Assembly (NCBI RefSeq): GCF_900112475.1
Contig: NZ_FOLW01000003.1
Span: forward strand, 118,081-182,080
Length of the DNA: 64,000 nt
Direction of reading: 5' to 3'
From: Pragia fontium DSM 5563 = ATCC 49100
GTDB lineage: Bacteria > Pseudomonadota > Gammaproteobacteria > Enterobacterales > Enterobacteriaceae
In this document: positions 1-10,590 of the stretch, piece after piece
Layout of the letters: each line of letters opens with the position of its first letter
Numbering within the stretch: the stretch's first letter is position 1
Notes under the pieces: model-generated
Seen by the model: only the letters and a program-made list of their open reading frames with translations
What the model was told of the DNA's origin: nothing
Database searches by the model: none
Program-made: the position numbers and the translations under genes

Positions 1-530
1 ACCACTTCGTCATCCTGACGAAAGTCAGGATCTCGCCCTAAAGCCAAACGTTGTGATTAAGCTAAAACCTAGATTTCGACTTTCGCCGGAATGACCGGGG
101 GATCGGCATGACGAGGATATGTTTAGCCTACCACTTCGTCATCCTGACGAAAGCCCTGAGGAATCCCCACAAATTTTTCTTTGGGGATTCAAAGGATTAA
201 AGTGGGTGTTTTGTGAGCGATTTGTCCCACTTATTAGTGGCTCAGTCAGAATATGATCGCATTCCCCCCTTCGTCATTCCGGTGAAAACCGGAACGCGTA
301 GCCGCAGGCGTAGCAAACATTCGCATAGCGAATGGCCCGAAGGGGAGCGCAGCGAATCATCTAATGTTTTCGCTTAACGACAACGCTTGGCTTAAGAACG
401 AGATCCCCGCTTTCGCGGGGATGACGGTATAAATGCGGGAATGACAATATAAATCATAGTTAAGAATTCATATTTATTTTTCTGGGGATTCCTCAGGGCG
501 AAAGCCAGGATCTCATCCTTGAACCCAAAA
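1..530. repeat. Palindrome-rich intergenic spacer
   Basis: No gene is visible in this stretch downstream of dolP. It is built from short repeats. The first 24 bases recur exactly at 130-153. An 8-bp stem with a GAAA loop lies at 12-31, and another (ATCCCCGC, loop TTTC, GCGGGGAT) at 403-422. The latter hairpin occurs again, in the other orientation, at 36579-36598 next to the same short word (GATCTCGCCCTAAAGCC). A small hairpin region around 325-345 contains GGCCCGAAGGG, which is shared with the hairpin array near 49.58 kb. It resembles REP/BIME-type spacer DNA; that class is an inference. Confidence 0.7.
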
Positions 531-531
531 T

Positions 532-1110
532 TTACTTCACCAACTGGAACACGGTAATAACGTGTTTAACGCCGTTCACTTCGCTGGCAATTTTAGCGGC
601 TTCCTGACCTTGCGCTTCGGTGACTAAACCAAGCAGGAAGACTTCACCATTTTCGGTCACGACTTTGACGTTGCTGGATTTGACCTTATCACTGGTGAGT
701 AACTGTGAGCGGATTTTGGTAGTGATCCAACTGTCGCTGGATGCCGTGCCGATATCCACCGGTTTACCTTCACGTACCGCATTATGCACTTCCTGAGCAC
801 CATCTACGCCAACGGCGATATTTTTAGCTCGTTCTGCTAATTCTGCTCTTGGCGATTGACCGGTTAATAATACGCTGCCGTGATAGGCGGTGGTAATAAT
901 GCGCGACTGCTGCTTAATTTCCTGATCTTTAGCGATAGCGCTACTCACGCGGGCTTCCAGGGTAACATCGTCTACCTGTGTCCCTACTGTGCGAGGGTCG
1001 GTCGCTGTTTTGGTGGCCATAGCGGCACCACCGGCGACGAAGGCAACACAGCCATGCAGCATCGTGGTGGTTAATAAAATAGCCAATGCCGTTAGGTTAC
1101 GGATTTTCAT
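532..1110 (-). CDS. dolP: Outer-membrane BON-domain lipoprotein DolP (YraP)
   Basis: This is a 192-residue lipoprotein with two BON domains, roughly residues 45-110 and 120-190. In E. coli DolP sits on the inner face of the outer membrane, binds anionic phospholipid and supports BAM and envelope integrity. The N-terminus is a lipoprotein signal ending in the lipobox LHGC. The start at 1110 was chosen because this ATG begins the signal peptide and has an AAGGAG ribosome site just upstream; a longer frame to 1158 would put 16 residues before the signal. It lies 13 bp after diaA on the same strand, the E. coli order lpoA-yraN-diaA-dolP. E. coli dolP is known as a sigma-E target; no such promoter was identified here. 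Confidence 0.95.
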   Translation of the reverse strand: MKIRNLTALAILLTTTMLHGCVAFVAGGAAMATKTATDPRTVGTQVDDVTLEARVSSAIAKDQEIKQQSRIITTAYHGSVLLTGQSPRAELAERAKNIAVGVDGAQEVHNAVREGKPVDIGTASSDSWITTKIRSQLLTSDKVKSSNVKVVTENGEVFLLGLVTEAQGQEAAKIASEVNGVKHVITVFQLVK

Positions 1111-1123
1111 GCAAAAAGCTCCT

Positions 1124-1714
1124 TCAGTCATCCTGGTGAGGAAATAGGGTGTAATCAATAAGATCGCAAAGACAGTTGACGATCAGCATATGCATTTCCT
1201 GTATCCGGGCGCCCCGGTGTGAAGGAATGCGGATCTCAACATCTTGCAGGCCTAGCAGACCGGCTAGTTCGCCACCGTCTGAACCGGTCAGGGCAATAAT
1301 CGTCATATCGCGCGTCACTGCCGCTTCAACGGCTTTAATAATATCGCGGCTGTTACCACGGCTTGAAATGGCCAATAGAATATCACCGGCCTGACCTAAG
1401 GCTCTCACCTGTTTGGCGTAACCTTCATCCTTGATACCATCATTATTGATGGCCGTTAGGGTGATGGTATCGGCACTGAGGGCAATAGCGGGTAGGCTTG
1501 GGCGTTCAGTTTCAAAACGGTTAATCAGGCTGGCTGCGAAATTTTGAGCATTGGCCGCTGAAGCACCATTGCCGCAAGTCAGTACTTTATTACCGTTAAG
1601 TAAAGACTGAACGATGGTCATGGCCGCGCTGGAGATTGAGTCGGGTAGCGCTTCCGCCGCCGCGATTTGTGTCTGAATGCTTTCGGTGAAACAACCTTTG
1701 ATTCTTTCCAACAT
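1124..1714 (-). CDS. diaA: DnaA initiator-associating protein DiaA
   Basis: This is a 196-residue SIS-domain protein, the same length as E. coli DiaA. DiaA forms a homotetramer, binds DnaA and helps ATP-DnaA assemble on oriC for timely initiation. The SIS fold is recognisable from the [11 protein letters not shown] loop near residue 48 and the [10 protein letters not shown] segment near residue 117. The related sedoheptulose 7-phosphate isomerase GmhA has the same fold, but gene order (between yraN and dolP) and length favour DiaA. Confidence 0.95.
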   Translation of the reverse strand: MLERIKGCFTESIQTQIAAAEALPDSISSAAMTIVQSLLNGNKVLTCGNGASAANAQNFAASLINRFETERPSLPAIALSADTITLTAINNDGIKDEGYAKQVRALGQAGDILLAISSRGNSRDIIKAVEAAVTRDMTIIALTGSDGGELAGLLGLQDVEIRIPSHRGARIQEMHMLIVNCLCDLIDYTLFPHQDD

Positions 1715-1762
1715 AATTTAAGTTCTGCTTTCGTCTTTGCTTGTGATGACCTGAGACAGGTA

Positions 1763-2164
1763 CTAAGTACTACCATCGGCACTAAATGCATTTGGCAGCC
1801 ATTGTAACTGATTACCGGTAATAGCTAAAACATCGAACCGGCAGTTTGTTGTTTCCAGACATAACTGGCGTTGAGCCAACCAGCGTGCAGCTGCATAAAG
1901 TAAACGCTGCCGCTTATGCCAGGTAACGGAGTCTGCTGCGTGACCATAGTCAGCGTTTCGGCGGTAGCGGACTTCAACAAACACCCAGATATCGCTGTCC
2001 TGCATGATTAAATCGAGTTCACCGCCGCGATATTTAATATTAGCATCGATGAAGCGTAAACCAGAACGTTCCAGATAGCGGCGTGCTATTGCTTCATAAC
2101 ACGCCCCAACCTGATGACTGGTTATTTTACCGGTACGAGTTGTCCCTGACGGTATTGTATCCAT
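1763..2164 (-). CDS. yraN: YraN family UPF0102 protein
   Basis: This is a 133-residue protein of the UPF0102 family, which has a restriction-endonuclease-like fold. The characteristic core [10 protein letters not shown]...VFVEVRYR (residues about 47-76) carries the D/E-x-K-type residues expected of that fold. Its cellular role is unproven. The gene begins inside the 3' end of lpoA, overlapping by 43 bp in another frame, an arrangement also seen in relatives and suggesting translational coupling. A gap of 48 bp separates it from diaA. Confidence 0.92.
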   Translation of the reverse strand: MDTIPSGTTRTGKITSHQVGACYEAIARRYLERSGLRFIDANIKYRGGELDLIMQDSDIWVFVEVRYRRNADYGHAADSVTWHKRQRLLYAAARWLAQRQLCLETTNCRFDVLAITGNQLQWLPNAFSADGST

Positions 2165-3903
2165 GGCAATTGGCGATGCACCACACAGTTATTGTCTGTA
2201 CTGAGTATGCCTGTAGAGCCAGTGAGTTGGAAGTCAGGTAACTGGCGAATCTCTGCGAAATGCATCGCAAGTTCCCAAGCATCTGCTCCCATACCGTATA
2301 AACGGAACTGGGAATAGTCGCTGCCGTATTTGCTGCTACCCTGTTGAGATAGCGCCGGAGACAGTCCGACTAACATTGGAATTTCGCTGAATTGAACGCC
2401 GTCCATCTCAAAGCGGAAGTCAGGGCCAGCACCTGCCTGATAGCTACGTGAGCTGGCGTAAAGAGCGGCAGATTTGGAGGCTTTAGAGATATCCAGCATA
2501 GGTTTAATCAGGGCTAGCTCTGGTTGAGTGGCCACAATATAAATCGCATCGACTGAACCGGAAGCAACACCGGTTACCCCAGAAGAGAGGGTGATAGGCT
2601 GACCGCTAGCACTCATACCGCCGCCACGGCTAATGGCTTCTCTCAGATCACCCAGCTTGCCAAAATATTGCACACGGGCAGCATCACCGCCGAACTTGCT
2701 CCATTGTTCGCCAAACGCTCTGGCCACGCGATCGCCGAAGTTACCGCGAGGCACCATGATTAACGGTGATTTTTTACCCTGAATATTGATGTGTTTTGCT
2801 GCATCAATCGCTTCATCTTCCGGAGACAGGGCGAAATAACAGATATTCGGACGATCGGCCATTTTCTCCGGTTGGTTCAGTGCCAAAATACTTAATGGCG
2901 AAGCGGACTGTGCTAACTGCTCGACTTCATTTTTAAGCAGTGGCCCAACAATCATAGTGGCACCGTCCAACTCGGCCTGAGCCAAAATGGCGGTTAATGG
3001 CTTGCTGCCGGTGTCATAAACTTTCACCTGAGTATTGGCACCGTTACTGCTCATGGATTTGGCGGTATTGAAACCATCCTGAATGGTTGGGCCGAATTTG
3101 TTACCCGGACCACTTAATGGCAATAACAGAGCAATGTTTGTATTAGAGACTTTCTGGAAACCTAACGCACGAGCTAATTGGCCGGGTAATGTTTTAGATG
3201 CCGGGTGGTGGTTATAGCGATCCTGCCAATCTTTGATGGCAGTCTGAAGCATGGTATTGTCTGCTTTATTGTTCTGGTAAGTCTGTAGTAGTTCTAACCA
3301 GCCGCGCAGAGTTTCTTCATTGGCATCAATGACCAGTGCATTCAGCATCGCTGGGGTAAACTGGGTTAACAGATTCCAGGTTTTGTCGATAACTTTAGGG
3401 CGCTCTTCGTCAGAAACCAGAGGCTCAAGGTTAATATAGGCTCGCAGTTGTGCTAATGAGTCGCGCCCCTGATTGGCCTGAATCTCTACCCGGTAGTAGC
3501 GGGCTTTTTGTTCGTTAGACAGGCTGGCAAGGTTAATGTTTTTTAGCCACTGGAACATACCTTTGCTATCCTGTTGCTTTGCAGCTAGCTCGGCACGTAA
3601 AAGTTGTCTTTCCTGATCCTGTGGAATAGGGAGAAGCTCTGGGAATTCTTGCAGTATACTGAACGCTTGTTTGGTATCGTTTTCGAGAATCAGCGCTCTG
3701 ACAGCCAAGAGTTGCCAGTTTGTTTTGGTTTCGCCGTTACTTTCGGCAGCCTGTTGCAGGTAGTAAGGTGATTTTTGGGTAATCTCACCCTGAATACTGT
3801 CCGTGGAGTTTTTTAATCCTTGGCATCCTACCAAAAACAGCGCAGCCAGTACTACTGGCAGAGCCATGCTTGCCCTAGTACGAAGGTATGTGATTAAACG
3901 CAT
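2122..3903 (-). CDS. lpoA: Penicillin-binding protein activator LpoA
   Basis: This is a 593-residue outer-membrane lipoprotein that activates the peptidoglycan synthase PBP1A from the periplasmic side. The signal peptide ends in the lipobox LVGC. Residues about 30-245 are helical and TPR-like, and from about 255 (starting [16 protein letters not shown]) the protein has the periplasmic-binding-protein-like fold of the LpoA C-domain. It is shorter than E. coli LpoA (678 residues), mostly through a shorter linker between the domains as far as can be judged by eye. It is divergent from rsmI, with 62 bp between the starts, and heads the lpoA-yraN-diaA-dolP cluster. Confidence 0.95.
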   Translation of the reverse strand: MRLITYLRTRASMALPVVLAALFLVGCQGLKNSTDSIQGEITQKSPYYLQQAAESNGETKTNWQLLAVRALILENDTKQAFSILQEFPELLPIPQDQERQLLRAELAAKQQDSKGMFQWLKNINLASLSNEQKARYYRVEIQANQGRDSLAQLRAYINLEPLVSDEERPKVIDKTWNLLTQFTPAMLNALVIDANEETLRGWLELLQTYQNNKADNTMLQTAIKDWQDRYNHHPASKTLPGQLARALGFQKVSNTNIALLLPLSGPGNKFGPTIQDGFNTAKSMSSNGANTQVKVYDTGSKPLTAILAQAELDGATMIVGPLLKNEVEQLAQSASPLSILALNQPEKMADRPNICYFALSPEDEAIDAAKHINIQGKKSPLIMVPRGNFGDRVARAFGEQWSKFGGDAARVQYFGKLGDLREAISRGGGMSASGQPITLSSGVTGVASGSVDAIYIVATQPELALIKPMLDISKASKSAALYASSRSYQAGAGPDFRFEMDGVQFSEIPMLVGLSPALSQQGSSKYGSDYSQFRLYGMGADAWELAMHFAEIRQLPDFQLTGSTGILSTDNNCVVHRQLPWIQYRQGQLVPVK

Positions 3904-3965
3904 GCTGTATCCAATTTATTCTAATTTGAGATCGTTAATATTAAAGCGGTCATCTGGACGAAACA

Positions 3966-4841
3966 ATGAGTCAACACAATCAAGTCGCTATTCAGCCTTC
4001 GACCCTTTATGTGGTACCCACGCCCATCGGTAACCTTGGCGATATTACTCAGAGAGCCTTGGATGTTCTGGGCGCCGTTGATTTAATTGCGGCAGAGGAC
4101 ACCCGACACACCGGTCTACTATTACAACATTTTGCTATTAATGCTCAGCTTTTTGCACTGCATGACCATAATGAACAGGCAAAGGCCGATAGTTTAATCG
4201 CAAAACTGCAAGATGGACACAGTATAGCGCTTGTTTCTGATGCGGGAACCCCATTAATTAACGATCCCGGCTATCATTTAGTCCGTCGTTGCCGGGAATC
4301 TGGTATTCGAGTCATACCGTTACCGGGAGCCTGTGCGGCAATTACCGCCATGTCTGCTGCGGGACTACCTTCCGATCGTTTTTGTTACGAAGGTTTTCTG
4401 CCGGCTAAAACCAAGTCTCGCTGTGATACGTTGCGGGCTTTAGAAACCGAACCCAGAACGCTGATCTTTTATGAGTCTACCCATCGATTACTCGACAGTT
4501 TGCAAGATATGGTGACGGTTTGGGGAGCAGAACGTTATGTGGTGCTGGCCCGTGAATTAACCAAAACCTGGGAAAATATTTACGGTGCCCCGGTAGGGGA
4601 GCTGCTGTCGTGGATCAAAGAAGATGAAGTGCGCCGTAAAGGTGAAATGGTGTTGGTGGTTGAGGGGTATAAGGCTCCCGAGTCTGCTGAGCTTTCTCCT
4701 GAGTCTTTACGCACTCTGGCTTTACTGCACAAAGAGCTGCCGTTGAAAAAGGCAGCGGCGCTGGCGGCAGAAATTCATGGGGTAAAGAAAAACGCGCTAT
4801 ATAAATATGCCTTAGAGCAACAGCAGGACGATCAAGAGTAA
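3966..4841 (+). CDS. rsmI: 16S rRNA 2'-O-ribose C1402 methyltransferase RsmI
   Basis: This is a 291-residue tetrapyrrole-methylase-fold enzyme that methylates the ribose of C1402 in 16S rRNA using S-adenosylmethionine. Family motifs are visible: [15 protein letters not shown] at residues 14-28, [13 protein letters not shown] at about 41-53, and [13 protein letters not shown] at about 92-104. A lysine-rich C-terminal helix ([11 protein letters not shown]) is typical. It is transcribed away from lpoA, the conserved yraL-yraM arrangement. Confidence 0.96.
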   Translation: MSQHNQVAIQPSTLYVVPTPIGNLGDITQRALDVLGAVDLIAAEDTRHTGLLLQHFAINAQLFALHDHNEQAKADSLIAKLQDGHSIALVSDAGTPLINDPGYHLVRRCRESGIRVIPLPGACAAITAMSAAGLPSDRFCYEGFLPAKTKSRCDTLRALETEPRTLIFYESTHRLLDSLQDMVTVWGAERYVVLARELTKTWENIYGAPVGELLSWIKEDEVRRKGEMVLVVEGYKAPESAELSPESLRTLALLHKELPLKKAAALAAEIHGVKKNALYKYALEQQQDDQE

Positions 4842-4916
4842 GACTTTATCGGCGTTAGCGCGCAGATAAACGATAAATAAGATTCTTGTTTTCTGGATTC
4901 TCAGGCTCGGCGCATG

Positions 4917-4922
4917 TATACT
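4917..4922 (+). promoter_or_regulatory. -10 element of the rnpB promoter
   Basis: TATACT lies 7 bp before the predicted RNA start and is followed by a GC-rich discriminator (CCGCGCCG), the layout of growth-rate-regulated stable RNA promoters. No good -35 hexamer at standard spacing was found; CTGGAT at 4893-4898 is the nearest candidate. Confidence 0.6.
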
Positions 4923-4929
4923 CCGCGCC

Positions 4930-5305
<376 letters not shown>

Positions 5306-5352
5306 ATCTTATAAAACAATGTGTTGATGTAGTTCCTGCCGTATCTCAGATA

Positions 5353-5487
5353 ATGGGATACAGAGTGGGATACATCGACAGTTGCCTTCCAACACAAAAC
5401 GTTCCTTATACCTTGCAACGAAACGGGATTTTTTATCTCTACTTTCGGCTGCCTGATAATCGGTTTTTTAAATCATTATTATATTGA
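5353..5487 (+). pseudogene. Possible N-terminal remnant of a phage-type integrase
   Basis: A 44-codon frame beginning 48 bp after the rnpB 3' end encodes a short protein whose second half (PYTLQRNGIFYLYFRLPD) resembles the aromatic/basic N-terminus of tyrosine recombinases that starts many island integrases. It then stops (TGA at 5485). No catalytic domain follows. Position immediately beside a stable RNA 3' end is where such integrases normally lie. The call rests on a short resemblance only and could be chance. Confidence 0.35.
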
Positions 5488-5546
5488 GCTGGCCTAAGAA
5501 CCTTCAGATTAACTTCATTTTTAAGAGATTTTTACGGCGATAAAAG

Positions 5547-5578
5547 ATAAAGGCAGCACTATTTAGCGCTGCCTTTAT
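5547..5578 (-). terminator. Intrinsic terminator of the 850-residue autotransporter gene
   Basis: A perfect 11-bp stem (ATAAAGGCAGC / GCTGCCTTTAT) with a 10-base loop is followed on the minus strand by a T-rich tail. It lies 26 bp beyond the autotransporter stop codon. It could also stop plus-strand transcripts from rnpB. Confidence 0.75.
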
Positions 5579-5603
5579 GAGGTCTATAAGCTTTATCTAT
5601 TTA

Positions 5604-8156
5604 TCAGAAGCTAAAGCGATAGCCGCCGTTTATCTGGCGTTGATCAAACTTGTTGCCGGTAGAACTGTCGACATCCAGATAGAAGGTATGTTGTTTTGCT
5701 ACCTGAGCACTAACGCCAACGCCGTTATTCCACCAGTTTCCTTTAAAGGTATGACTCTCGGTTGAGCCATTTAGCTGATAGTTCACATCCCCTTCAAACT
5801 CACGCACGATACCGGTCTTTAGGTAAACGTTCACTTTGTTATCACCCTGATTAAGCTCATAGCCTAACAAAGCACTGGCTCTTCCCATTAGCGACTCATA
5901 GCTCCCTAAATCGACCTTCAGGCCGTTTGAGGCTTTAATATGCGTTGCTTCTTGATGGCCATAGGCTAGCTGTGCTTGTGGTTCGATATAGAAACCATTG
6001 TTTTGCTCACTCAGGCTGAATTTTTGGCCTGCTTCCAGCGAGAAGCTCACGCCATCGGAATTACCATTACCGCTTACCCGTTCATTTTGACTATCTTTGA
6101 CGTTGAACTTATTTTTTATGTGTGAATATTTCACAACAGAATCAAGATAGAAACCATTGCTGGCTAGGTATGAAGCATAAATACCGGCATTATTGGATTC
6201 AGTGGTACCGTCACCTGAGCGATAATCTGGGCTACCATGGGTTTGCCCCATAAACACGCCTAAAAATAGCGGAGTTTGTGGTGAAATTCGCTTATCGACA
6301 CCGATTTGTATACCGTTGTAAGTCATATCAAACTGATTGAGTTTCCCGCCGGAGAAAGAGTCAAATTTACCGGCAAAACCGCGTAGCCACATATCGCCGT
6401 GTTCACCGTTTTGACGTAAATCCCCCATTCGCTGTAATAGCGTCTGAGTTTCAGCATAATTCATCAGGTAACCAATATTTAGGAAATTAGCTCCAGCGTT
6501 GGCCGTCGAGGTAATTTCAGGCGTTATTGGGCCGGTATTATTATCAACTGGGGCACCGAATAGCTCCCAATCAGTACCGGTTTTTCTTAAATCATATTCA
6601 TAACCGCCCAGTTCAACTTTATTGGTCACCGCAAACTGACCGTTACCATCGGCAGTTTCCACCACGGTTAAGGTTTCATTACCGTTAGTAGACAGATCTC
6701 CACGGTTCAAGATGGTAAGTTTATGGTTACCTTGGCTGGTACCTGAAATAACGAGTTTATCGCCACTATTATTGATGCCACCACCCTCTCCAGCAATATC
6801 TGTACGCATGATAAATGTACCGCTACCGCTTAAATCATTTATCGTCAGCGTATTAAATGTCGTGTCATTATTATTGGAAGCAAACCGGATTACGCCGTTG
6901 TTTATCGACAGGTGGTTGATATTTGAGTTTTCGCTTAATGACCATAACGATTGTGTGTTAACGTCTAATCTATTCACGTTTAACATCTTACCGGTCAGCG
7001 AAGCGCCATTCTGAAGAGTGATGTCTGTGATAGCGTCAGTGGCAGATACCACATCACCAACGATATGACTATCATCGAGTGATGCTGCCGTTATCGCTCC
7101 AGAAGAAACGTGTAAAAAGGTGCCAAAACCACCAATGATATTTGCATTATTTTCAATATGAATATTCGCTGTAGCATCTCTGCCAACATAAATTCCTGGC
7201 GCAGCTTCCGTCTCGATGGTCGAGTTATTCAGAGTAATATTATTCTCTAAATAGTCACCGGTATCATATCCCTTATATAATAAAAGGCCAAAACCGTTAC
7301 CGAATGCTTTAATAGAACTATTATTAGTTAGGTTAAGCTCTCCGCCTTGCAGCAAAATAGCGTTATTACCTTGACTCACAATTTCGGTGTTTGAAATAGT
7401 AGTATCGCCACCAATTATATAAGCACCGGTATCACTTGAATTGATTTTCGAACTTGAAATAAGCGTGTTCGAATCATTTTTGTTACTGCCAAATATTGTT
7501 AGACCTGCACCGCTACCAATCGGACCCGCATAGTTAATTACCGAATTTGTCATGGTTAAATCGGACGACATACTGGAAACTCCGTAGCCACCTTTTTCCA
7601 CCGTACCCGTTGCATTTATTACGCTATTATCGATATTGGCAATAGAATCATAAGATAAGCCTATACCGTAGGCTTCACTGTCAATCGTACTGTTATTAAT
7701 AGTGGCGTTGGTACTTTGTAGGGCAAGCGCGAAGTTTCTCAACCGAGTACTCTTCACTGAAGCGTCATTGATGGTAAGGATATGGCGTTCGCCATCTCTG
7801 GTGTTGGTAGCGATATAGCCTAATATCTTGCCACCATTACTAACGTTAATTGTTGAACTCGCTCCTGCGTTATTTGCGTTCGCAGAAATAGAGCCAGAAA
7901 TGCCACCATTTTTGACATCAAGGGTAGAGCCCTGTATAGCAGCTCGTTGAGTCAGACTTTCTCCACCAATAACGCCACCGCTATCAACGGTCAGATGCCC
8001 CCCATTTGAAACCTGAAATTTTGTTCCTTGCTGGTCGGTTGTCACGGTTAACGCTTTACCATCAACATTTGTTGTCGCGGCATAGGCTGAATGAATTGAA
8101 GAAAGTACAAGTACTGCGGCGATAGATAAATTAAAGCGTTGTATTTTGGTGTTCAT
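5604..8156 (-). CDS. Autotransporter (type Va secretion), 850 residues
   Basis: This is a surface or secreted protein that exports its own passenger through a C-terminal beta-barrel. A signal peptide spans residues 1-26 (cleavage after AYA). The passenger (about 27-560) is rich in Asn, Ser and Thr with repeated NNS and INDxS turns, typical of a right-handed beta-helix. The barrel covers about 587-850 and ends in the aromatic beta-signal GGYRFSF. There is no recognisable protease or other catalytic motif, so an adhesin-like role is only inferred. The barrel is clearly different from that of the three other autotransporters nearby. It is transcribed divergently from the ToxR-like regulator gene, a plausible controller. 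Confidence 0.93.
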   Translation of the reverse strand: MNTKIQRFNLSIAAVLVLSSIHSAYAATTNVDGKALTVTTDQQGTKFQVSNGGHLTVDSGGVIGGESLTQRAAIQGSTLDVKNGGISGSISANANNAGASSTINVSNGGKILGYIATNTRDGERHILTINDASVKSTRLRNFALALQSTNATINNSTIDSEAYGIGLSYDSIANIDNSVINATGTVEKGGYGVSSMSSDLTMTNSVINYAGPIGSGAGLTIFGSNKNDSNTLISSSKINSSDTGAYIIGGDTTISNTEIVSQGNNAILLQGGELNLTNNSSIKAFGNGFGLLLYKGYDTGDYLENNITLNNSTIETEAAPGIYVGRDATANIHIENNANIIGGFGTFLHVSSGAITAASLDDSHIVGDVVSATDAITDITLQNGASLTGKMLNVNRLDVNTQSLWSLSENSNINHLSINNGVIRFASNNNDTTFNTLTINDLSGSGTFIMRTDIAGEGGGINNSGDKLVISGTSQGNHKLTILNRGDLSTNGNETLTVVETADGNGQFAVTNKVELGGYEYDLRKTGTDWELFGAPVDNNTGPITPEITSTANAGANFLNIGYLMNYAETQTLLQRMGDLRQNGEHGDMWLRGFAGKFDSFSGGKLNQFDMTYNGIQIGVDKRISPQTPLFLGVFMGQTHGSPDYRSGDGTTESNNAGIYASYLASNGFYLDSVVKYSHIKNKFNVKDSQNERVSGNGNSDGVSFSLEAGQKFSLSEQNNGFYIEPQAQLAYGHQEATHIKASNGLKVDLGSYESLMGRASALLGYELNQGDNKVNVYLKTGIVREFEGDVNYQLNGSTESHTFKGNWWNNGVGVSAQVAKQHTFYLDVDSSTGNKFDQRQINGGYRFSF

Positions 8157-8873
8157 AAATATGTTAACCTTAGTAATTCCTTTAAGGTGGAAATGATTAA
8201 TCCGTTTTAATATATCGGTTAGTATGATTATTTAATAAAATTGACTTCTCCTCCATTCTGCTTTAGAAAAAGTAAAAATGGAAGCGAAACTCTAAATTTA
8301 TCTTATTATAAGGAGGAACTTTTACAATGAGAATGCTTTAATGTATTAATTAAGGAACTAAATGTAATAAAGAGACTTTGTTAAAAATCAATTTCACCAA
8401 AAATGAATCTATTGCATTGTTTTATATTGATTTTTTATCCTGCTTCTTTTTGTAAATTATTGTAAGTATAACGTGGGTGTAGTGAGTGGGGGGAGTTATT
8501 GCTTTTGTTAATGTGTTTTTTGATTGATATTTATCGATTTAAGGGGTTGGTAATTTTAGGTGTTATGATAATTTATAATTAGTAATGATAATTAATATTC
8601 ATAAGTATAATTGATGAGAAATTTATTATTGCTATAGTGGAAATTTATTTTTAATGACTTGTGATCAATTCGTTACTTATGTTAAAAATAAATAATTACA
8701 GTTGGTTATTATTTTTTAGGTAATTTTATTTTATTTTTAATACGTTGTTATTGTTTGGTATATTATTCAGTTTTTTAAGGTTAATATTATTTTTTATTTC
8801 TCTTTTTAGCTGGAACTTTTGTACATACGCTACCAGAATGCGTTATGCTATATAGGCAGAATAACTGTATTGA
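8157..8873. promoter_or_regulatory. AT-rich divergent promoter region between autotransporter and ToxR-like regulator
   Basis: This 717-bp spacer has no convincing gene. It is strongly AT-rich with many A/T runs, the kind of DNA bound by H-NS. On the plus strand a near-perfect ribosome site (AAGGAGGAA at 8310-8318) precedes a four-codon frame, Met-Arg-Met-Leu-stop, at 8327-8341. No promoter was assigned with confidence. Confidence 0.5.
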
Positions 8874-9686
8874 TTGGCTAAAATAGTGAGTAATGGCGCT
8901 ACCGTGACTACATCATCTAATACTTTTTATCGGATAAACGGTCAGATTGACTATGAACCTCAAAATCATATTTTACGGCATTGTTCTACTAACGTTGAAG
9001 TGACACTTTTTGCTCCAGCCTCCCGCTGCCTGCTTTTACTTATTGAAAAACAGAATACTATCATTAAGCAGCAAGAACTTATGTTGATCGGTTGGGAGAT
9101 GCATGGTTTGAGCGTCTCCCCCAATGCTTTTTATCAAAATATTGCTAATATCCGTAGGGCGTTCAACGAGCTACTTCCTGGGCTGGAGGTTATTACAACG
9201 ATAAAACGCGTTGGTTTACTCATTAGTAATGAAGTTAATATCGAGTCTATCGGTGCTAATCCTGAGGTTTTCTCAGAGAGGATCCAGGATCCTGATATAT
9301 ACATTGATTCTTATTCAACGTTCAGAAAAAAATATAATCTAGCGATATCTTTAACTATTTGTTTGATAGCTTTGCTATTTTTGGCTTCCAGCATAGTTTA
9401 TTACCGATATCAGTTAGAGAAAAACACTCTATTTTTTAATCAGTACACTTTGTATGGGAAATCAAATTCTGGATGCGATGTTTTTATAAATAAGCTGGAT
9501 AATGAAGCGCTTATATACTCAGATATGCAAATAATTAATACCATGGATTGTAAAAAATTCAACCAAGCCTATATTACAAGGTGGCCAGAGTGGACAAGAA
9601 CTTCGATTGTCTTGTGCTCTATGGCTCGATACCGATCTGACGAGCTATCTTGTACTACTTATTTTTATGAGAGCAATTATCAATGA
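8874..9686 (+). CDS. ToxR/CadC-family membrane-anchored transcriptional regulator (MarT-like)
   Basis: This 270-residue regulator has a cytoplasmic winged-helix DNA-binding domain of the OmpR/ToxR type (about 15-115; NAFYQNIANIRRAF and the wing strand ending VGLLISNEV), one membrane helix at about 155-178, and a periplasmic domain with four cysteines near its C-terminus that could form disulfides. A stop codon directly precedes the TTG used as start, so translation begins there or at the GTG four codons later; neither has a strong ribosome site. It overlaps the next gene by 4 bp (ATGA). Such ToxR-like/FidL-like pairs include Salmonella MarT-FidL, where MarT activates the autotransporter gene misL. 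Control of the flanking autotransporters is inferred from position. Confidence 0.85.
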   Translation: MAKIVSNGATVTTSSNTFYRINGQIDYEPQNHILRHCSTNVEVTLFAPASRCLLLLIEKQNTIIKQQELMLIGWEMHGLSVSPNAFYQNIANIRRAFNELLPGLEVITTIKRVGLLISNEVNIESIGANPEVFSERIQDPDIYIDSYSTFRKKYNLAISLTICLIALLFLASSIVYYRYQLEKNTLFFNQYTLYGKSNSGCDVFINKLDNEALIYSDMQIINTMDCKKFNQAYITRWPEWTRTSIVLCSMARYRSDELSCTTYFYESNYQ

Positions 9687-10186
9687 CAAAAAAACACTGG
9701 ATTGTCATGGTATTTGTCATTTTATCTAGCATATTGGGTGTTTTATTCATATGGAAAGCCAGCTTATTAAAGGTCGGTAGCCATATACCTGAGTGTCGGG
9801 CCACAACGGAATTTAATAAAAATGGTTATAGAGCACCATTAATAGTCAATTTTCGAGTAGATAAAGATAAAGGCCTTATTTTTTATGAGGGTCCTGTTTT
9901 TCTTGACAATAAATTGGTCGGGATTGTTAATCGGCAAATTGAATTTACCGTAAAGAGAATGCCTGGTGCTACAAGGGAACATGGTACAGTCAACTATCAG
10001 AGTTATAACGTAACGGTTTTTCCTAAAGATAATCTATCGGAAAATATAGCTGAAAAAATACTTCATAATTTTTTCATTAAGAATAATAGCTCTATTTATT
10101 TTGATATTTTTAATATGAAAGATGGCGCTATTTTGATCAACGATAATATACCTTTATTTTACTGTCGCCATGTACAAAAAAATTAA
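9683..10186 (+). CDS. FidL-like inner-membrane protein
   Basis: This 167-residue protein has a single N-terminal membrane helix (about 6-27) and a periplasmic domain with two cysteines (PEC near residue 38 and FYC near 162). Size, topology and location directly after a ToxR-like regulator match FidL-type accessory proteins, thought to act like ToxS in modulating the sensor. It has no catalytic motif. The 4-bp overlap with the regulator gene indicates a single transcript and coupled translation. Homology to FidL is judged by pattern, not by alignment. Confidence 0.7.
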   Translation: MTKKHWIVMVFVILSSILGVLFIWKASLLKVGSHIPECRATTEFNKNGYRAPLIVNFRVDKDKGLIFYEGPVFLDNKLVGIVNRQIEFTVKRMPGATREHGTVNYQSYNVTVFPKDNLSENIAEKILHNFFIKNNSSIYFDIFNMKDGAILINDNIPLFYCRHVQKN

Positions 10187-10590
10187 CTTTCCAATTGCCT
10201 GGTGACGTACTATCTCTACTAAGATACGGTGGATACACGCCGAGTTACACCGGTAAATTTATCAAAACTCTATACGGTTGAAAGATAGCCTGTTGTTTTA
10301 GGTCGTCAGTTTAATGTGAACTCTAAGATACTATCAAACGTCCTACCTGTCGTATCTCTGCTATTTGATAAACGTTATGGTTACAAATCATATAACTAAA
10401 CCATCATCGGGCTACTCAGCTCACTAAAGTGGAGGTTTTACTAAATAACGACTAACCCTTAAATATCATGTGCAACGTATTAATAAAATTAAAAGTATTG
10501 ATAAAAAAACGTATTTGATTTAGTTTATTATGTGAATTATTTCTATAGTAAATTTAACTAATTGATGTTAAATGTTTTTTAAAGGCTAAA
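10187..10590. other. Gene-free spacer before the 1199-residue autotransporter
   Basis: About 400 bp hold no open frame of note. The first 270 bp are less AT-rich than the rest and may be decayed coding DNA, but no frame gives a recognisable protein. The last 120 bp are AT-rich and should contain the promoter of the following gene. An AAAGG ribosome site lies at 10581-10585. Confidence 0.4.

Noticed and set aside
10187-10590. Possible insertion sequence remnant between the FidL-like gene and the large autotransporter
   Set aside because: No terminal inverted repeats, direct repeats or transposase-like frame could be found.
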